This document shows, one piece after another, positions 17,559-27,377 of a stretch of 64,000 nucleotides of DNA. The notes under the pieces were generated by a model. The model searched no databases. It was not told the DNA's origin and saw nothing but the letters and a program-made list of their open reading frames with translations. Both the position numbers and the translations under genes were made by a program. Each line of letters begins with the position of its first letter. The stretch's first letter is position 1. Origin of the DNA: Yersinia rohdei ATCC 43380 (GTDB lineage: Bacteria; Pseudomonadota; Gammaproteobacteria; Enterobacterales; Enterobacteriaceae). The DNA lies in contig NZ_ACCD01000013.1 of the NCBI RefSeq assembly GCF_000173775.1, positions 1 through 64,000 of the forward strand, in the 5' to 3' direction.

Positions 17559-20327
17559 ATGCTTACATTCAGAACATTAAAATCAAATAACATCACACTA
17601 TCACTATTATTAGTCAGTTTAAGTTCGTCGGCTTTAGCAGAAACGTGGAATGGCTCAGTCTCTGATGATTGGTTTGAGGGTAATAACTGGTCGCCAAATA
17701 CAATACCCAACTCCACTACCTCGGCAATAATTAATAATGGACAGGTAAACCTTAGCAATGGCGCATCCATTATTAATCAGCTTCAATTGGCCCCTGCTTC
17801 AAATAATAATGCTCAATTAACCATTTCAGATAATGGTCATCTAACGATGGTCGGCACTAATGTTATTGCTGTCGGTGGTGCAAATGGAAGTAATGGCAGT
17901 GGTAAAATAGTTGTGACTGGCGACAATGCATCGTTAACCATGGCTAATACATCTCTTTATGTTGGACTATACGGCTACGGTGAGTTGCAGATTATCGACG
18001 GCGGTAAAATGTATATGCAAAATGCCAGCCGGGGATTAGTTTTAGCTGACCATCTCAGCGCCACCGGTATTGCTGAAGTCGACGGCCAGGGCTCATTGAT
18101 CGATATAGCCGGTAATCTTACCGTCGGTGGTGATGGCAAAGGCTATCTGAATATTACCAATGGGGGCACAGTAAATACCCATGGCTCATATAATAATTAC
18201 AGTTTACTGATTGGCGGATATAACGGTGATAACCGCGGCGGTGGAGTAGTGGTGGTCGATGGCATTGGCTCGACCTTGAATATTACTGGTGATGTTTATA
18301 TTGGTAATACGGCATCAGGTAAGATGTCCGTATCTAACGGCGCTAAAGTTAATGTACTGAGTACCGCATCTTCTTATCTGGCTGACCAGCAAAACGATGT
18401 AGAAAATAGTGTGCTGGTGACCGGGCAAGGTTCTGAATGGAATGCAGGTAAAAATCTATTTATTGGCCGGAGCAACGCTAGCGGAGCATTAACCATTAAT
18501 GACGGCGGTAGAGTTTCTGTCGGTCAGGCGATCGGTGTGGGCTATGGCGATGATAATGCTAGCCTGGCAAGTACCGGCATCAACGTTATTAATATTGGTG
18601 GCACTGAAAGCAGTGCGCCTCATGCCGCAGGCTATCTTGATGCTCCGGCTATTCAGCTGTTCACCGCGGATAATAGTATTCTTAACCTGAATCACACAGA
18701 TAATACCGGCGACTATATTTTAGCTGCGGTAATTGACGGCAATGGCACAATTAACCAGTTGGCAGGCACTACCACATTAACCGGTGCTAGTAGTGACTTT
18801 GCCGGTAAAACTCAGATTTCTGGTGGTCGTCTGATTGTGAATAACGCATTAGGTGGCCAGGTTAATATTGCCGAGTTAGGTATGTTGGGTGGTAGCGGTG
18901 TAATTAATGGCAATGTTGAAAATGCCGGATTAATCGCTCCGGGCATTTTATCATCATCGAATGTTGATTCTCCTACTCGATTCGGCTCCGGATTTAATAC
19001 ATTAACTGTTAATGGTGATTATGTTAGTAACAACGGTAAGTTAGTGCTCAACAGTCATCTGTACGATGATAACTCCCCCACAGATAAATTGGTGATTAAC
19101 GGAAATACGAGCGGCAATACACATGTCTGGGTGGATAACCTCGGCGGTAGTGGTGCACCAACACTGAACGGTATTGAACTTATCCAAGTGAACGGATTGT
19201 CTGACGGTGAGTTTGTCAAAAGTGGTCGCATCGTGGCTGGGGCCTATGATTACTCACTGGCCCGTGGGATAGGCAGCAATGCCACCAACTGGTATTTGAC
19301 CAGCTTTAGCAATGAGCTGGTTGATCCTGAAAATCCCGTCAACCTGGGTGAAGAAATGAAACGCCCGGAGGCGGGAAGCTATACAGCGAATCTGGCGGCA
19401 GCTAGCAATATGTTTGTCACCCGCCTGCACGATCGTTTAGGGGAAACTCAATATATTGATGCCCTGACCGGCGAGCAGAAAGTGACTAGCATGTGGTTAC
19501 GTAATGAAGGTGGACATAATCGCTCACGTGATACCAGTGGGCAGTTGAAAACCCAAAGCAACCGCTATGTGATGCAATTAGGTGGCGACATCGCGCAGTG
19601 GAGCAATAATGACCTGAACCGTTTACATTTAGGTGTCATGGCCGGTTACGGTAACAGCAAGAGTAAGACGCGCTCGAAATCCAGCTACCAGTCAGATGGC
19701 TCTGTTGATGGTTACACTGTCGGTATGTACAGCACCTGGTATGCCAACGATGAAGACAAGTCCGGATGGTATGTCGACGGTTGGGCGCAATACGGCTGGT
19801 TCAACAACACCGTTGCAGGTCAGGATTTAGCAAGTGAAGAGTACAAATCTAAGGGTGTGACCACCTCGGTTGAGAGTGGCTATACCTTTAAAGTGGGTGA
19901 AAATACCGCTAAGAATGCCAGCTACCTTATCCAACCTAAAATGCAGATGACCTGGATGGGAGTGAAAGCCGATGAGCATACAGAAGCCAACGGCACCCAT
20001 GTCTCTGGTAAAGGTGATGGCAATATTCAAACTCGTCTCGGAGTGAAAGCCTTTATGAACGGCTACGCCGACCAGGATAAAGGTAAAGACCGCGTATTCC
20101 AGCCCTTTGTGGAAGCCAACTGGGTTCACAACACCAAAGATTTTGGTACCACGATGGACGGCATAGTCGTGAAGCAGGACGGTGCTGCCAATATTGGTGA
20201 GTTGAAGTTAGGTGTTGAAGGCCAGTTGAACAAAAAGGTGAATGTCTGGGGTAATGTCGGTCAGCAACTGGGGAATAAAGGCTACAGCGATACCGCAGTG
20301 ATGTTAGGGGTTAAATATAATTTCTAA
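17559..20327 (+). CDS. Type Va autotransporter with beta-helix passenger
   Basis: This is a 922-residue self-exporting outer-membrane protein. A signal peptide ends at about residue 27 (SSSALA-ETW). The passenger (about residues 28-590) is rich in Gly, Asn, Thr and Ser, with repeating turns such as LTVGGDGKGYLNITNGGTVN and VYIGNTASGKMSVSNGAKVN, typical of a right-handed beta-helix. The translocator starts near residue 608 (TANLAAASNMFVTRLHDRLG), contains MWLRNEGGHNRS and ends in the membrane-assembly tail VKYNF. Codon use in the barrel half is more GC-rich than in the passenger. Likely role: adhesion or aggregation; no protease motif was seen. Confidence 0.93.
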   Translation: MLTFRTLKSNNITLSLLLVSLSSSALAETWNGSVSDDWFEGNNWSPNTIPNSTTSAIINNGQVNLSNGASIINQLQLAPASNNNAQLTISDNGHLTMVGTNVIAVGGANGSNGSGKIVVTGDNASLTMANTSLYVGLYGYGELQIIDGGKMYMQNASRGLVLADHLSATGIAEVDGQGSLIDIAGNLTVGGDGKGYLNITNGGTVNTHGSYNNYSLLIGGYNGDNRGGGVVVVDGIGSTLNITGDVYIGNTASGKMSVSNGAKVNVLSTASSYLADQQNDVENSVLVTGQGSEWNAGKNLFIGRSNASGALTINDGGRVSVGQAIGVGYGDDNASLASTGINVINIGGTESSAPHAAGYLDAPAIQLFTADNSILNLNHTDNTGDYILAAVIDGNGTINQLAGTTTLTGASSDFAGKTQISGGRLIVNNALGGQVNIAELGMLGGSGVINGNVENAGLIAPGILSSSNVDSPTRFGSGFNTLTVNGDYVSNNGKLVLNSHLYDDNSPTDKLVINGNTSGNTHVWVDNLGGSGAPTLNGIELIQVNGLSDGEFVKSGRIVAGAYDYSLARGIGSNATNWYLTSFSNELVDPENPVNLGEEMKRPEAGSYTANLAAASNMFVTRLHDRLGETQYIDALTGEQKVTSMWLRNEGGHNRSRDTSGQLKTQSNRYVMQLGGDIAQWSNNDLNRLHLGVMAGYGNSKSKTRSKSSYQSDGSVDGYTVGMYSTWYANDEDKSGWYVDGWAQYGWFNNTVAGQDLASEEYKSKGVTTSVESGYTFKVGENTAKNASYLIQPKMQMTWMGVKADEHTEANGTHVSGKGDGNIQTRLGVKAFMNGYADQDKGKDRVFQPFVEANWVHNTKDFGTTMDGIVVKQDGAANIGELKLGVEGQLNKKVNVWGNVGQQLGNKGYSDTAVMLGVKYNF

Positions 20328-20400
20328 TGCTGACTAACAATCACAAATAAACAGACTGGGTAATTACGCCCGGTCGGGCTGTTGGCGAAGTCGATTGTAA

Positions 20401-20472
20401 GGAAGAAAACAAAAGTTGGTGTATCCCATCATGTATCCCACTTAACGTGAAATGCAGACGGGACACACCAAC
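20401..20472 (-). terminator. Terminator downstream of rnpB with an unusually long loop
   Basis: On the minus strand a 13-base arm gttggtgtgtccc pairs with gggatacaccaac (one G-T pair) across a loop of about 32 bases, followed by ttttgttttctt. This should end rnpB transcription 18 bp past the mature 3' end. Confidence 0.65.
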
Positions 20473-20489
20473 TCATTGTTTTTAAAGAG

Positions 20490-20868
<379 letters not shown>

Positions 20869-20893
20869 GCGGCGGATTATAGACACATTCCGG

Positions 20894-21787
20894 TTAAATG
20901 TCATCTTCCGGTCGCACTTGAGCACCCTCTTGCTGTTCAAGTGCATATTTATAGAGCGCATTCTTTTTAACACTATGAATTTCTGCGGCCAATGCCGCGG
21001 CTTTTTTCAGGGGCAATTCTTTTTGTAGCAGCGCTAAAGTACGCAGTGCCGCAGCAGGTAATGCATCATCGGCTTGCACTTTGTGCCCTTCGACAATCAA
21101 GACCATTTCACCACGGCGGCGGGTTTCTACTTCCTGAACCCAAGCCAGTAACTCGCCAACTGGCGCGCCGTGGATAGACTCCCAAGTTTTGGTTAACTCT
21201 CTGGCCAGTACCACATAGCGTTGTGGGCCAAGTACGGTTACCATGTCTTGTAAACTTTCCAACAAGCGATGCGTTGATTCGTAGAAGATCAGTGTCCGAG
21301 GTTCCTCAATCAGCGCTTGCAGAGTATCCTTACGACCTTTGGTTTTCGCAGGCAGGAAGCCTTCGTAGCAAAAACGATCTGAGGCAATACCGGCGGCAGA
21401 AAGTGCGGTAATCGCCGCGCACGCGCCCGGCAATGGCACAACTCTGATGCCAGCTTCACGGCAGCGGCGCACTAAATGGTAGCCCGGATCGTTAATAAGT
21501 GGCGTACCTGCATCTGAAACCAGAGCTATACTCTGACCTTCTTGCAGTTTTGCCAACAAATGATCGGCTTTTTGTTGTTCGTTATGGTCATGAAGTGCAA
21601 ATAGGCGGGCGTTGATCGCGAAATGCTGTAACAGCAAGCCTGTATGACGTGTATCTTCTGCCGCAATCAAATCAACGCTTTTCAGTACCTCTAGCGCCCG
21701 GTGGGTGATATCCCCTAAATTACCGATTGGGGTGGGTACCACATAAAGCGTAGATGCAGAAATCACTGCTCGATCTGGTTGATTCAT
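20894..21787 (-). CDS. rsmI: 16S rRNA C1402 2'-O-ribose methyltransferase RsmI
   Basis: This is a 297-residue SAM-dependent methyltransferase of the tetrapyrrole-methylase fold that modifies C1402 in the decoding centre of 16S rRNA, next to the RsmH site. Visible features are [19 protein letters not shown] near the N-terminus, [26 protein letters not shown] and FLPAKTKGR. Length is close to E. coli RsmI. It is divergent from lpoA with a gap of about 60 bp to the lpoA start used here, the same arrangement as in E. coli. rnpB follows it on the same strand. Confidence 0.97.
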   Translation of the reverse strand: MNQPDRAVISASTLYVVPTPIGNLGDITHRALEVLKSVDLIAAEDTRHTGLLLQHFAINARLFALHDHNEQQKADHLLAKLQEGQSIALVSDAGTPLINDPGYHLVRRCREAGIRVVPLPGACAAITALSAAGIASDRFCYEGFLPAKTKGRKDTLQALIEEPRTLIFYESTHRLLESLQDMVTVLGPQRYVVLARELTKTWESIHGAPVGELLAWVQEVETRRRGEMVLIVEGHKVQADDALPAAALRTLALLQKELPLKKAAALAAEIHSVKKNALYKYALEQQEGAQVRPEDDI

Positions 21788-21849
21788 TGTTTCATCCGAA
21801 TTACCGATTTAATATTGAGCATCTTGAAAAAAACATCACTGGATACAGT

Positions 21850-23832
21850 ATGCTTTCCTCAACATTCGTTCGTTCCAAAGCAGGGCTTGTCCCTGTTGTT
21901 CTGGCTGCGTTGATACTGGCAGCCTGTTCAGGCAAAGCACCACAAACGCCGCCACCCGTAAATATACAGGACGAAGCAAGCGCTAACTCTGACTATTATC
22001 TGCAACAGTTGCAACAGAGCAGTGATGATAACAAGGCTGACTGGCAATTACTTGCCATTCGTGCCCTGTTACGTGAAGGGAAAGCCCCTCAGGCCGCAGA
22101 ACAGCTTGGTACCTTGCCAGCAGAGCTGAATGATGCACAGCGCCAAGAACAACAATTATTGACCGCAGAACTGTTGGTTGCACAGAAAAACAACCCTGCC
22201 GCGGCCGATATTCTTAGTAAGCTCGATGCAACCAAGCTCTCTGCAAATCAGCAGGTGCGTTTCTATCAGGCACAGATTGCGGCCAGTCAGGGTAAAGCAA
22301 CGTTGCCACTGATTCGCGCATTTATTGCCCAAGAGCCGTTACTGAAAGACAAAGCACATCAAGATAATATTGATGGCACCTGGCAAGCACTGGCACAGCT
22401 AACACCACAAGAATTGAATAATATTGTGATTAATGCAGACGAAAATGTGCTGCAAGGCTGGTTAGATTTGCTGCATGTGTATCAGGACAGCAAACAAGAC
22501 CCTGACCTGCTGAAGGCCGGTATTAAAGATTGGCAAAACCGTTATCCACAAAATCCGGCGGCCAAAAACCTGCCAACGGCATTGACTCAGATAAGCAACT
22601 TCAGCCAGGCCTCTACCGCGAAAATTGCGCTATTGCTGCCATTGAGTGGCCCGGCACAGGTCTTTGCTGATGCTATTCAACAAGGTTTTATTGCTGCGCA
22701 AAATGGCCTGCCGGTTACCGCCCCAGCCCCGGTAACACCTGATGCAACTGCAACCACGGCGGCCGATGGCACCACCGCCCCAGCGACGGATGTAGCCCCG
22801 GTTGCCACACCTGCGCCAGTGGCAGCGCCTGTCGCCACCAGCAATGCACAGGTAAAAGTCTATGACACCAGCACCCAACCGGTTGCTGCTTTGCTAGCCC
22901 AAGCTCAGCAAGATGGCGCAACATTGGTTGTCGGCCCGCTGTTGAAGCCCGATGTTGAGCAACTGAGTGCCAGCCCCAGCACCTTGAATATTCTGGCGCT
23001 GAATCAGCCAGAGGTCAGTACCAACAGCCCGAATATCTGTTACTTCGCGCTGTCGCCGGAAGATGAAGCCCGCGATGCGGCGCATCATCTGTGGAGCCAG
23101 GAAAAAAGAATGCCATTGTTGCTGACTCCTCGTGGTGCTTTTGGCGAGCGCATCGCCAAAGCTTTTGCCGAAGAGTGGCAAAAACAAGGTGGGCAAACAG
23201 TATTGCAGCAGAACTTCGGCTCCACTGCGGAATTGAAACAAGCCATCAACAGTGGTGCAGGCATTCGCCTGACAGGTCAGCCCGTGGCAGTTTCGAATGC
23301 ACTGGCTGCGGCACCTGAATCTGTCACTATTGCTGGCCTGACAATTCCTGCCCCTCCGGTGGACGCACCCGTCGTATCAACTGCTGCCGGTGGTAACATT
23401 GATGCGGTGTATATCATTGCAACACCCGCTGAGCTGACACTGATTAAACCAATGATTGATATGGCCACCAGCTCACGTAGCAAACCGGCGCTATTCGCCA
23501 GCTCACGTAGCTATCAGGCGGGCGCTGGCCCAGATTACCGTCTGGAAATGGAAGGTGTTCAGTTTAGTGATATCCCATTGATGGCAGGGGCCAATCCCGC
23601 GTTGATGCAACAAGCCGCAGCCAAATATGCCAACGACTATTCGCTGGTGCGTTTGTACGCAATGGGAATTGATGCTTGGACATTATCCAATCATTTTGCT
23701 GAAATGCGCCAAATCCCTGGTTTCCAGGTAAGCGGCACTACCGGTGAATTAACCGCATCAGCTGATTGTGTTATCACTCGTAAATTACCTTGGTTACAAT
23801 ATCGCCAAGGAATGGTTGTTCCAGCGGCATAA
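21850..23832 (+). CDS. lpoA: Outer-membrane lipoprotein activator of PBP1A, LpoA
   Basis: This is a 660-residue outer-membrane lipoprotein that reaches through the periplasm to stimulate penicillin-binding protein 1A. Start at 21850 because it gives a canonical lipoprotein signal with lipobox LILAAC (Cys26); the open frame extends upstream to 21754 without a signal. The N-terminal half is a helical repeat domain; the C-terminal half is a binding-protein-like fold ([20 protein letters not shown]). An Ala/Pro/Thr-rich low-complexity insert (about residues 280-325) interrupts the second domain, as in other enteric LpoA proteins. Confidence 0.95.
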   Translation: MLSSTFVRSKAGLVPVVLAALILAACSGKAPQTPPPVNIQDEASANSDYYLQQLQQSSDDNKADWQLLAIRALLREGKAPQAAEQLGTLPAELNDAQRQEQQLLTAELLVAQKNNPAAADILSKLDATKLSANQQVRFYQAQIAASQGKATLPLIRAFIAQEPLLKDKAHQDNIDGTWQALAQLTPQELNNIVINADENVLQGWLDLLHVYQDSKQDPDLLKAGIKDWQNRYPQNPAAKNLPTALTQISNFSQASTAKIALLLPLSGPAQVFADAIQQGFIAAQNGLPVTAPAPVTPDATATTAADGTTAPATDVAPVATPAPVAAPVATSNAQVKVYDTSTQPVAALLAQAQQDGATLVVGPLLKPDVEQLSASPSTLNILALNQPEVSTNSPNICYFALSPEDEARDAAHHLWSQEKRMPLLLTPRGAFGERIAKAFAEEWQKQGGQTVLQQNFGSTAELKQAINSGAGIRLTGQPVAVSNALAAAPESVTIAGLTIPAPPVDAPVVSTAAGGNIDAVYIIATPAELTLIKPMIDMATSSRSKPALFASSRSYQAGAGPDYRLEMEGVQFSDIPLMAGANPALMQQAAAKYANDYSLVRLYAMGIDAWTLSNHFAEMRQIPGFQVSGTTGELTASADCVITRKLPWLQYRQGMVVPAA

Positions 23833-23906
23833 TACAGCGACACTGACAAAGTTGATGAAAGGGAAAAGTTATCTAAGGGATAATGTCTCTAAAGGATTTA
23901 GTTACG

Positions 23907-24272
23907 ATGAGCCAACGGATGACTCACAGAAACACCGGTACACATTACGAAAATCAGGCCCGCCACTATCTTGAGCGGGCGGGTTTACTATTTCAGGCGG
24001 CCAATGTCACCTATCAAAGTGGTGAGATTGACCTTATCATGCGCGACGGAGCCACTTGGGTGTTTGTTGAGGTTCGCTTTCGGCGTAATGCCCTCTTTGG
24101 AGGTGCTGCCGCGAGTGTCACTTACAGCAAACAACAACGGTTGCTCCGGGCTGCTGCCCTTTGGCTGGCACAGCGAAATGCCAGTTTTGCCACAACACCG
24201 TGCCGTTTTGATGTTTTTGCCATTACTGGCAGTCAGGTAGAATGGCTGCCAAACGCCTTCAATGCGGATTGA
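23907..24272 (+). CDS. yraN: UPF0102 endonuclease-fold protein YraN
   Basis: This is a protein of about 121 residues in the UPF0102/YraN family, which has a Holliday-junction-resolvase/restriction-endonuclease fold of unknown role. The core motif [21 protein letters not shown] holds the D...E.V catalytic-type pattern, and [19 protein letters not shown] follows. I chose the ATG at 23907, which has aagga 11 bases upstream; the ATG at 23883 would add 8 residues. It sits between lpoA and diaA as in E. coli. Confidence 0.93.
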   Translation: MSQRMTHRNTGTHYENQARHYLERAGLLFQAANVTYQSGEIDLIMRDGATWVFVEVRFRRNALFGGAAASVTYSKQQRLLRAAALWLAQRNASFATTPCRFDVFAITGSQVEWLPNAFNAD

Positions 24273-24378
24273 TGATTTTTCTCCGGTGTGTTGCCGGATT
24301 ATAGCCAAACAACTTGGGATGGCAGTTTAGCACCAAGGTCGAAGGGTATATTAATTTTACTGAGTGGGTTAAATCAAC

Positions 24379-24969
24379 GTGCTGGAAAGAATCAAAGGTT
24401 GCTTTACAGAAAGTATTCAAACCCAGATTGCCGCGGCTGAAGCTCTGCCTGATGCCATATCCCGTGCAGCAATGACATTGGTTCAGTCGCTGCTTAACGG
24501 CAATAAAATTCTCTGCTGCGGCAATGGGACTTCTGCGGCTAACGCGCAACACTTTGCTGCCAGCATGATAAACCGTTTTGAAACAGAACGGCCTAGTCTG
24601 CCCGCAATTGCTTTGAATGCTGATAATGTAGTGTTGACCGCTATTGCCAACGACCGTTTGCATGAGGAAGTTTATGCCAAACAGGTACGTGCTCTCGGTC
24701 ATGCTGGCGATGTGTTGCTCGCTATTTCCACTCGTGGCAATAGCCGTGATATTGTGAAAGCGGTCGAAGCAGCAGTCACCCGTGATATGACCATTGTCGC
24801 CCTTACCGGCTATGATGGCGGTGAGCTGGCGGGCCTGTTAGGTCAGCAGGATGTTGAAATCCGCATACCTTCGCACCGCAGTGCCCGGATTCAAGAAATG
24901 CACATGCTTACAGTGAATTGCTTGTGTGACTTAATTGATAACACTCTATTTCCTCATCAGGACGATTAA
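24379..24969 (+). CDS. diaA: DnaA initiator-associating protein DiaA
   Basis: This is a 196-residue SIS-domain protein that forms homotetramers, binds DnaA and promotes timely replication initiation at oriC. It is almost identical to E. coli DiaA, including [20 protein letters not shown] and [12 protein letters not shown]. The start is a GTG (24379) chosen to match the E. coli N-terminus ([20 protein letters not shown]). dolP begins 10 bp after the stop, so they share a transcript. Confidence 0.97.
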   Translation: MLERIKGCFTESIQTQIAAAEALPDAISRAAMTLVQSLLNGNKILCCGNGTSAANAQHFAASMINRFETERPSLPAIALNADNVVLTAIANDRLHEEVYAKQVRALGHAGDVLLAISTRGNSRDIVKAVEAAVTRDMTIVALTGYDGGELAGLLGQQDVEIRIPSHRSARIQEMHMLTVNCLCDLIDNTLFPHQDD

Positions 24970-24979
24970 AGGAGCACGA

Positions 24980-25555
24980 ATGAAGGTTGGTTACATTTTT
25001 GCCATGCTATTCAGCGCCCTGCTATTACAAGGCTGTATTGGCGCAGTAGTTGTTGGCAGTGCCGCAGTTGCCACTAAATCCGCCACAGACCCGCGATCTG
25101 TTGGCACTCAGGTCGACGACAGCACCCTCGAGGCCAGAGTCGTCAATGCGCTAAGCCAAGATCAGCAGATAAAAAGCCAAACACGTTTCGTGGTAACGGC
25201 TTATCAAGGGAAAGTATTGCTCACCGGACAATCACCGACTGCCGAACTGTCAAACCGCGCCAAGCAAATTGCTTCAGGTGTTGATGGTGCCACAGAAGTG
25301 TATAACGAGATGCGCCTGGGTAAACCAATCGATCTGTCTACCGCATCAATGGATACCTGGATAACCACCAAAGTCCGGTCACAGCTACTGACCGCTGATT
25401 CAGTGAAGTCATCCAATGTGAAAGTGACCACCGAGAATGGCGAAGTATTCCTTTTGGGTTTGGTCACCCAGCAAGAAGGGCAATCTGCTGCTCAGATAGC
25501 CAGCCAGGTTAGTGGGGTTAAACACGTCACCACCGCATTTACCCTGGTGAAATAA
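24980..25555 (+). CDS. dolP: Outer-membrane lipoprotein DolP with two BON domains
   Basis: This is a 191-residue lipoprotein (formerly YraP) that binds anionic phospholipid and helps maintain BAM function and outer-membrane integrity. The ATG at 24980, after an aaaggagcacga site, gives a signal with lipobox LLLQGC (Cys19). Two BON domains follow: about residues 45-115 (with TAYQGKVLLTGQSPTAELSN) and 120-191 (with VKVTTENGEVFLLGLV). Its position after diaA matches E. coli. Confidence 0.97.
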   Translation: MKVGYIFAMLFSALLLQGCIGAVVVGSAAVATKSATDPRSVGTQVDDSTLEARVVNALSQDQQIKSQTRFVVTAYQGKVLLTGQSPTAELSNRAKQIASGVDGATEVYNEMRLGKPIDLSTASMDTWITTKVRSQLLTADSVKSSNVKVTTENGEVFLLGLVTQQEGQSAAQIASQVSGVKHVTTAFTLVK

Positions 25556-25600
25556 CGGGCCGTAAATCAGCAAGTTAACTTGCGTAGCATCCGAGTTATT

Positions 25601-25630
25601 AAGGGCTTAGAGCAATCTAAGCCCTTTTTT
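25601..25630. terminator. Terminator between convergent dolP and mtgA
   Basis: The hairpin aagggcttaga/tctaagccctt is followed by a T-run on the plus strand and an A-rich flank on the other side. It ends dolP and, read in reverse, overlaps the mtgA stop. Confidence 0.85.
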
Positions 25631-26354
25631 AATCGAGAGAGTTATCCTGGATAAACTCCTTCCCACCCAACTGGCGCATTTGGCGCAAAATCCACTGCTG
25701 ACGAGAAATAACATAACCAGATGGCGCTTTAACCTTAAACCGATGCGGATTAGGCAGAACTGCGGCCAATAACGCCGCTTCTGAGGCGCTTAATTTACTG
25801 GCTGGTTTATTGAAATAATGGCGAGCAGCGGCTTCTACACCAAAAATACCCTCGCCAAATTCGGCGATATTCAAATATACCGTCAGGATACGCCGTTTAG
25901 TCCAGACCAACTCAATACCGGCGGTCAATCCGGCTTCCAACCCTTTACGTAACCAGCTTCGTCCATCCCAAAGGAACAGATTTTTCGCTGTTTGCTGCGA
26001 CAGCGTCGAAGCACCGCGAATACGGTTTTGATTACGTTGATTATGGGACAATGCCGACTCAATAGCATCCACATCAAACCCCCAATGCTCTGGGAATTTT
26101 TGATCTTCAGCCGCCATCACCGCGAGCGCCATATAAGGTGAAATCTCATCCATTGGCACCCAATCAGAATGCGCAACATAAGAGAAATCACCGGTCAGCC
26201 AAGCTCCCAACTGCCGTTCAATCATAATCATGGAAAACGGAACCGGCAGGAAAGCAAAAATCAAAATACCGGCCAGCCATAAAGCAACCATGCCAATAGC
26301 GACCCGCTTGCCCCAGTACCAAAGCCTACTTAATCCTTGCCTGACTGACATCAT
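25629..26354 (-). CDS. mtgA: Monofunctional peptidoglycan glycosyltransferase MtgA
   Basis: This is a 241-residue GT51 glycosyltransferase that polymerises lipid II into glycan strands without a transpeptidase domain. One N-terminal membrane anchor (about residues 17-35) is followed by the GT51 motifs [17 protein letters not shown] (catalytic Glu), [16 protein letters not shown] and [15 protein letters not shown]. Length matches E. coli. Its start overlaps the elbB stop by 4 bases, so elbB and mtgA are one operon. Confidence 0.96.
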   Translation of the reverse strand: MMSVRQGLSRLWYWGKRVAIGMVALWLAGILIFAFLPVPFSMIMIERQLGAWLTGDFSYVAHSDWVPMDEISPYMALAVMAAEDQKFPEHWGFDVDAIESALSHNQRNQNRIRGASTLSQQTAKNLFLWDGRSWLRKGLEAGLTAGIELVWTKRRILTVYLNIAEFGEGIFGVEAAARHYFNKPASKLSASEAALLAAVLPNPHRFKVKAPSGYVISRQQWILRQMRQLGGKEFIQDNSLD

Positions 26355-27007
26355 TCGGTTAAATCCAGCACCTTCACCACCAGTTTATCAATGCCTTTTG
26401 CTGCTTCAGAAATGGAGGTGGCCAACATATAAGCGGGTGTCGTCACCACTTTATTTTCAGCATCAACCACCACGTCATCGGCAGGGCAAGTAACATGTAA
26501 GCCGCCCATAGCTTCAATTGCAGTAATAATATCGGGATCGTTACCAATCGTCAGGCGAATAGGTTTGCCCAACAACTTAGGAAGCATTACAGGAGAAATA
26601 CACATAAAACCAATTGGTTTACCGGCCTTATGCATTGATTGAGTTAATCTCGTTAGGTCGGGATCTATAATACATTCAGAACCCTTAATTGCGAAATCAC
26701 TGAGATTCTTTGCCGCACCGAAACCGCCGGGGACAATCAAGGCATCCAATAGCGCTGAGTCAGCGGAAGAAAGTGGCTTTATCTGCCCACGGGCAATGCG
26801 GGCTGACTCCACTAAAACATTGCGCTGTTCGGCTAACTCTTCACCAGTAATATGATTAATAACATGCAGTTGCGGTTTATCTGGCGCAAAGAATACAACA
26901 CCAGCTCCGGCACGATCCAATGCCAGCATTGTTAAGACAGACTCATGTATCTCTGCGCCATCAAAAACTCCACATCCGCTAAGTACCACTCCGACTGTTT
27001 TCATCAC
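26351..27007 (-). CDS. elbB: ElbB, DJ-1/PfpI-like glyoxalase
   Basis: This is a 218-residue member of the DJ-1/PfpI superfamily, annotated in E. coli as an isoprenoid-biosynthesis-linked protein with glyoxalase activity. Features are [34 protein letters not shown] and the nucleophile-elbow region [17 protein letters not shown] containing the candidate catalytic Cys. mtgA follows with a 4-base overlap. Upstream lie arcZ and an ERIC, on the other strand. Confidence 0.95.
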   Translation of the reverse strand: MMKTVGVVLSGCGVFDGAEIHESVLTMLALDRAGAGVVFFAPDKPQLHVINHITGEELAEQRNVLVESARIARGQIKPLSSADSALLDALIVPGGFGAAKNLSDFAIKGSECIIDPDLTRLTQSMHKAGKPIGFMCISPVMLPKLLGKPIRLTIGNDPDIITAIEAMGGLHVTCPADDVVVDAENKVVTTPAYMLATSISEAAKGIDKLVVKVLDLTE

Positions 27008-27184
27008 AACTCTCCTTTTGTCGCTCTGTCAATCGCTTAACTGGTTCTAGTGACAAAGACCAATCTCTATCACAAATTTTAATGAATCTTGTAACAAGAG
27101 CGCTTACATTTGCTATGTTGTTGCTTGTATGATGTATGGAAGAATCCTTACAACCTGCGAATCCATTCGAAATCGAAATAATAG

Positions 27185-27306
27185 GCCCTAAATAATTCGA
27201 GTTACAGCAAGACGGCAACTGAGCAAATTTCCGAGTGCTTACCTCAGTAAGCGACCGGGGTGAACAAAAGAAGCCAACACATGCAACTTGAAGTATCACG
27301 GGTATC
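27185..27306 (+). repeat. ERIC element lodged in the arcZ locus
   Basis: The copy shows the cctaaataattcgagttaca arm, the agtgcttacctcagtaagcg core palindrome and the aagccaacacatgcaacttg arm, ending in cacgggtat. It stops about 10 bp before the conserved part of ArcZ begins. Its sequence is interposed where E. coli has the 5' half of the small RNA. Confidence 0.8.
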
Positions 27307-27377
27307 GCAGGTTAACGATTTCCCTGGTGTTGGCGCAGTATTAGCGCACCCCGGCCTCGGTCGGGGTTATTTTTTTT
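27307..27377 (+). ncRNA. arcZ: ArcZ (RyhA) small RNA, conserved 3' part
   Basis: ArcZ is an Hfq-dependent sRNA that activates rpoS and represses flhDC and other mRNAs, and in E. coli it lies between elbB and arcB, opposite arcB. Here 27317-27355 (from gatttccctggtgttggcgc) matches the processed E. coli ArcZ with one mismatch I can see, and a terminator hairpin follows. The 5' part is not recognisable next to it because an ERIC intervenes. A weak promoter (tatgat at 27128-27133) further up would give a precursor of about 235 nt. The given start is the limit of recognisable homology. Confidence 0.85.
27349..27377 (+). terminator. ArcZ terminator, overlapping the arcB stop
   Basis: The hairpin ccccg-gcctcggt-cgggg is followed by ttattttttt. 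Its T-tract covers the arcB stop codon on the other strand, as the arrangement is in E. coli. Confidence 0.9.

Noticed and set aside
27367-27377. T-run near the arcB stop considered as the arcB terminator
   Set aside because: The hairpin plus T-run is oriented on the plus strand and belongs to ArcZ; on the minus strand no T-run follows the stem.
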